Origin: Ampullaceana balthica
Taxonomy: Eukaryota; Mollusca; Gastropoda; Lymnaeidae
Direction of reading: 5' to 3'
Assembly: GCA_944989445.1 (NCBI GenBank)
Contig: CALYLW010000037.1
Location: forward strand, 584,501-648,500
DNA length: 64,000 bases
The notes under the pieces were generated by a model. It saw only the letters and a list, made by a program, of their open reading frames with translations, ran no database searches and was not told where the DNA came from. Shown piece by piece: positions 59,282 to 64,000 of this stretch (position 1 is the stretch's first letter; every line of letters starts with the position of its first letter). Both the position numbers and the translations under genes were made by a program.

Positions 59282-62200
59282 CTGTCTCAGTCAATGTGGG
59301 TCAAGCAGTGGATTGTACAGCTGTCACTGGCTGTTTAAGTCAAGAAGCACAGGATCGCATTAACAGGAAAACCCAGGACAATGATTTCTATGGCGTCTGT
59401 AGGTGAGTTAGTTATTTCCACCACTTTGGCAGTTTTTCAAATGACGAGGGAAGAGAACAAAAGAATGAAGTAAAGTGTAATACCCCAAAAGGTTAACAAC
59501 CTTCTTCCCCATTACTCCCTACGCAAGTTGAATGTACCAAGTGATAATCAATTTAATTCATCCATCCATCCATCCATCCATCCATCCATCCATCCATCCA
59601 TCCATCCATCCATCCATCCATCCATCCATCCATCCATCCATCCATCCATCCATCCATCCATCCATCCATCCATCCATCCATCCATCCATCCATCCATCCA
59701 TCCATCCATCCATCCATCATCCATACACCCACCCATCCACCCACCCACCCACCCACCCACCCACCCACCCATCCATCCATCCATCCATCCATCCATCCAT
59801 CCATCCATCCATCCATCCATCCATCCATCCATCCATCCATCCATCCATCCATTCATCCTATGAAATCTAATTCATTCTTGTCGATCTCTTTATTTGTTGT
59901 CTCCAAGCTTACCCACTTACCTACCAATCTGTCAACATCTTTCTTTCTTCCTCTGTTTGTGTCTCTCTCTTTTCTATGGCTGGTCTTCAAGCTATCTTTT
60001 CATAGTAAAATATCGGCTAATAACTATATGTATTCTTTCTTCCATCAGGGAGTATGGTAAAGTTTTGACCTGTATAAACAGTGCCGCTGTTGCAGGTTGT
60101 GAAACAGTGTCCAAAGAGCAGACCGATATTTTGGCAAACATGACAACCAACTTTTGCCGTAAGTTCCCAAAAGCCATCGAATTATTCATCACATCATTGT
60201 GGTTAATCACGTATCACTACTTTGTTTCATTGATAAAACTGAAATTAAAAAAAAGCGATTTGTAAACATAAGTGGATCTAATTTAATTTTAAAAATAATC
60301 TCTATTTCATTTTTATAAAAAAATGTGTTTGTTTTTCTCGTGTTCAAGTCCCTGATGGTACTCTAACCGGATGTGGCTACGATATGAACAATTGTATTCA
60401 GGAATCACTGAATATCATGCAAGACTTCAAGAATAACAATGCAACTATGGCGTGCCCGTAAGTTTTATCTGCCTACAATCTTTAAACCTAAATTCTTATT
60501 TTTTTTAGACGTTGCTAGGCCTCAATAAACACGTGAAAACCAAATAATCTAGAATAAGTCACTGAAACTTTAGATCAAGTGGACAGTTTTTTCTTCTTCT
60601 ATTTTATACATGTATTTTGGCGTGCGATCGATATATTGATCATTTTGGCTCACACGGTATTTTCACGGGTTTCCCTTTGTTTCTGCTGCATTGATGAGGA
60701 TACTTTACTGGTCACAATAATTAGGGTTACACAGCCAGGGTATAAGAAACTGGGGGCTAAAAGGCAGGAGACAATTTAAAGATACAAATGTGTTGTAACC
60801 TCGACTGTTTCTTTTGTAAGCTTGTTCCACTCTTTTATTTTTATTTTTAACACATAACTAGACTTGAGAGACTTCGAATGAAACGAAGAATTGATAAATA
60901 AACTTTTTGCTTTCGTTAACAATCAAATGCAGCCATTTCAAAATTAACTTATTTATTGGTGAAATATAGAATTTATTTATAATTTTAATCGTTTACACTT
61001 TGAAAAGCAACTTATTTTTCTTTTCAAAAGTATCACACTTTCCTTTACATGGATTGAAAGAGATTTCAAATTTGTTTTGTATTGTTTTTTTTTATTCCTT
61101 CAGAATTTTAATTACCCTTTATAAAAATAAGACATATAATATACCGTATATTCCGGTGTATAAAACGACTTTTTACTCCTAAAAATCTTCTCAAAAGTCC
61201 GGGGTTGTCTTCTACATGGGGTATCGTCTTATCGTATTTGTACCTGTTTATACAGTACAGCACCAGTACCGAAATACAGTACAGTATACAAATGGAAAAC
61301 AGTCAAGACCCCATCATGTCTCCACCAGCAAGAAGAAAGAAATATGAAGCCATTTTCAAACTTAAAGTGTGTTGGAAGAGGGGTTGTCTTATACGGCGAA
61401 AATAGATTAAAAACTATATTTTAACAGGAAATGTATGGGTTCGTCTTATACGCCAAGTCTTCTTATTTGCTGGAACATACAGTAATTCTTCTATAGACTG
61501 GTTTAAACGTCTGAGTTTAAAAAAAAATGATTAGTAATGTCTTTTATCTCTGCACAGGGCTATTACTCAATTCGCCCAGTGTTCGGACGCAGTTAAAAAT
61601 GGACAAGAGTGTCCACAGCCTTTACTGGACGGCCTGTCCAAACTTGAAACTGCACTGAAGAGTGATCAAATGCTTGCCGGATGCGGTGAGAGCTTTTTAA
61701 ATACAGACACTGCAAAGCTGTGTGAAATTCTATAATGTCTCTATACGCTTAAAGACTTTCTTTTTTTTCGTGTGCTTTAATGTCTTTTGCCGAAGGGAAC
61801 GGACTTTGAGCTAGTTATACCTTTATAATACAAGTGAAAAGAAAAACAAATAATTCCGAAATGGTGCTATCCCTGTTTAATAAGTAAATATTTTTAAAAT
61901 AAATGTTGGCAATAAATAAACATAAGAAAACCCGTGTTTTTTGCTCAAAGTAAAATAATTACATTTAAAATTCAAAAAAGTTTTCGAGACAAAACCATGA
62001 AATCACTTTGAAAAAAAACAGTTATTCATTTTTGCTGATTGGTAATCTATATTATTTTTTGCAATTTATGTTTTCAATTCTCATTTAAGCCTTTAAAAAT
62101 TTAAAATTACAAATATTTTAATGCTATTTTAAAAGTGACAAATACAGTTTTTTCGCTTCTTAAAATCAAATAAGTTTCTCAGAAGGTTCAGCAAGTTCCC

Positions 62201-63840
62201 TACTCGTAGTTAAAATTTTTATGTTTATTTCCTTAAACAGTCAATTTTTTATACTTTCGCACCAACCTACAGCCACCGATTTATTTAATTCACATTCGTT
62301 TAATTTTCCCCTTCCTCTATTCTTTATAAGTGTTTTAGAGGTTATGGAAGTGAGATATATTATAGGCCTTGTCATAATATGGCAGAAATCCATTAATAAA
62401 TAGAAATATTGGTAATATTTTATTCTTTTTTGGGGACGAATTTCATAAAAATGTAATAAAAGATTCAAGTAAATATGTAATTTTAGGTATATTGAGAATG
62501 AAGTATCTTATCAGCTATTTGTTAGTTCTTCGTTAATTTAAGACAGCTAATCGGACTTGAACAAGAAACAACAGTTTCGTAACTTTACTATGCTAACAAT
62601 TTTGAGAGCTTATTGATTCGGTCGTATTTATGCCTCTAAACATTTTCCCGCTAAAATGTAATCTAAAAATAGAACATTACACAATGAGTTAAGACGTTTT
62701 CCGGTTTTAGAAATGACACATTGTGTCGAAGTTAGAATATCTCATAATATGTAAAGCAAATACAATTTTACCTATCATAATGCTGCTATCCCTATTTATT
62801 CATTTCACTCGGGGAAAACATTCCAGCAACTTGTAAAAAAAAAGTACCACCAGGGATAGACCCCCCCCCCGCCCCCCCCCCTTTTTTTTTCGTTGAAGTC
62901 AAATTTTAACAAAATCTGAAATTGAATGCATTCATTATAAAAATGCAAATTTTGATGACCTTCAGATGGACCTTGCCCCAAGGCCATGGCTAATTGTACC
63001 ATCGGTCTTGTTAGAGACGTGTCAGGCCCGTCCTTGATCAAAACTAATTGGAAAGATTTTTGCAAGTAAGTCTAAGAGTCAATCTGGAATATCACTATTT
63101 TTGAGACCTTAAGGCATCGCACAAATTTACCTCCAGAATTTCGGACTCCAAAAATGCATTCTTTAAAAAAATTTTTTTTTATATGTGGAAGTGGGTCTTG
63201 AATGTTCATTGAAAGTGTATCATTTTTTTATTTCTGTGAAATTGTTAAAAACTCATACATCAAATGCATGTATTATTGCCTTTTTTCCGTGGCCTTTCCA
63301 TGCATATGAAGCCTCATGATATTTTGCTATAGTAGATAGATAGTTAAGGGATGCATTGTATGAAATAGATATATACTTCTTTAAGTTTATAGAAAAAGTT
63401 ATTGTAGGCAATAAAGCATTAGTAAAATCTAACGCAAGCGGTTTATGTAATTCTTTTAAGCACACACATGGATAAAAAAAATTATTGACATTTCAATGTG
63501 TCTGAATAAAAACCTTTATTTTTAAATGTAACGGAATGAAAACCATTTTAAATTGTACTGTAACGGAATGAAAACCTTGTAATATATTATTGTACTTGTC
63601 TGAGTATGATCTCTGTATCATATTGTTTTTAAAAGTTAATTCATTTTCTTCCTGGGATCTACACCGATCAGTGTTTTAAAGAGTCTAACAATATGATGTG
63701 TTGGCTCCACAGAAACGCATACATGTCGGTCAACTGCACCAAAGCCCTACAAAAAAGCGGCCCTTGCGTGGGGAACGATAAGGAACAAATTTTCACTATA
63801 GCCCTTCAGGGCATCACTGGTTATCTAACAGATTATTGTG
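59282..63840 (+). CDS. Modular cysteine-rich, probably secreted protein (internal part)
   Basis: Six exons are visible: 59282-59402, 60049-60158, 60349-60457, 61558-61685, 62966-63065 and 63713-63840, all with clean GT-AG borders. Intron phases alternate 1,2,1,2,1,2,1. Each pair of exons encodes a module of 70-80 residues with six cysteines: C-x5/6-C-x19-21-C in the first exon and C-x8/9-C-x18-23-C in the second. Sample segments are [31 protein letters not shown] and [11 protein letters not shown]. Sequons such as NCT, NAT and NMT recur. No membrane span is visible. Both ends lie outside the exons seen: the first exon needs an upstream partner, and a donor at 63841 leads out of the window. 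The family is not recognised; a distant relationship to multi-cysteine helical extracellular domains is possible but unproven. Confidence 0.8.
59561..59850 (+). repeat. (TCCA)n microsatellite with a CCAC-rich core
   Basis: About 290 bp of TCCA repeat interrupted at about 59720-59770 by CCAC repeats. It lies in the intron after the first visible exon of the cysteine-rich gene. The long open frames on both strands here are repeat artefacts. Confidence 0.97.
61144..61482. mobile_element. TA-flanked MITE with CCGTATATTCC end
   Basis: CCGTATATTCCGGTGTATAA at the left is imperfectly inverted at the right (complement CTGTATGTTCCAGCAAATAA), with TA on both sides. Internal words such as GTCTTATACG repeat. 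It lies in an intron of the cysteine-rich gene and is non-coding. Confidence 0.65.
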
Positions 63841-64000
63841 GTAAGTGAGCGTATTTGTAGAATTCGTTGGCGCAACGATCTTTCTCTCACTCTTTCACAC
63901 ATTCTTTCTCTCTCATACACTATCATTATTAGGTGTTCACTTTCCCCCCAGATTTTATCCTCTCTGTCCCTCTACTCTCTGTTTCGTTCTTCTTCTCTCT

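Noticed and set aside
59528..59870. Open frames of 100-112 codons on both strands rich in His-Pro-Ser-Ile or Trp-Met-Asp-Gly
   Set aside because: They are direct translations of the (TCCA)n microsatellite and exist in every frame of it.
62805..63065. Minus-strand frame overlapping the exon at 62966-63065
   Set aside because: It is antisense to a well-bordered exon of the cysteine-rich gene and contains a poly-Gly run from a poly-C tract.

Overview
This is nuclear DNA from an AT-rich, intron-bearing, transposon-dense animal genome. Genes are split by GT-AG introns, single-copy metazoan housekeeping genes are present, and much of the remainder is transposons and their fragments. A lophotrochozoan, most likely a mollusc, fits the mix (L2-like and other LINEs, Tigger and hAT elements, tRNA-derived SINEs, GC-poor introns), but no sequence here proves the species. 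There are no operons, CRISPR arrays or bacterial signals.

Four host genes can be read with confidence, plus one terminal exon. (1) 5266-5392 (+) is the last coding exon of an unrecognised gene whose body lies upstream. (2) 7996-9963 (-) is a complete two-exon gene for mitochondrial phospholipase D6 (MitoPLD/Zucchini). (3) 12476-16566 (+) is a complete six-exon TVP23 (FAM18) Golgi membrane protein gene. (4) 18378-27070 (-) is a complete eight-exon PTCD1 mitochondrial pentatricopeptide-repeat gene. (5) 59282-63840 (+) is an interior stretch of a cysteine-rich, probably secreted protein, made of a two-exon, six-cysteine module repeated three times and continuing beyond the window. PLD6 and TVP23 are head-to-head; TVP23 and PTCD1 are tail-to-tail.

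The middle (about 28.7-58 kb) is almost entirely mobile DNA. Its centrepiece is a nested stack at 29853-40577: a Tigger-like element, holding an element with GGCCAAAGCCCGAA ends, holding a LINE, holding a young LTR retrotransposon (32328-38049, TSD TAGAT). The LTR element carries one long coiled-coil-rich ORF and no visible pol. Two hAT copies (40762-41576 and 49476-50093) with perfect 8-bp target duplications carry only a BED zinc-finger reading frame. Several small TIR elements are delimited to the base by their target duplications. A four-unit tandem array at 55483-57579 has an A-B-B-A order of unit types, and a solitary relative lies at 48640-49056.

The most unusual items are the modular cysteine-rich gene, the pol-less LTR element with unequal LTR ends, the BED-only hAT elements, and the A-B-B-A array. 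The housekeeping genes look intact; none of the transposon proteins does, apart from the LTR-element ORF.
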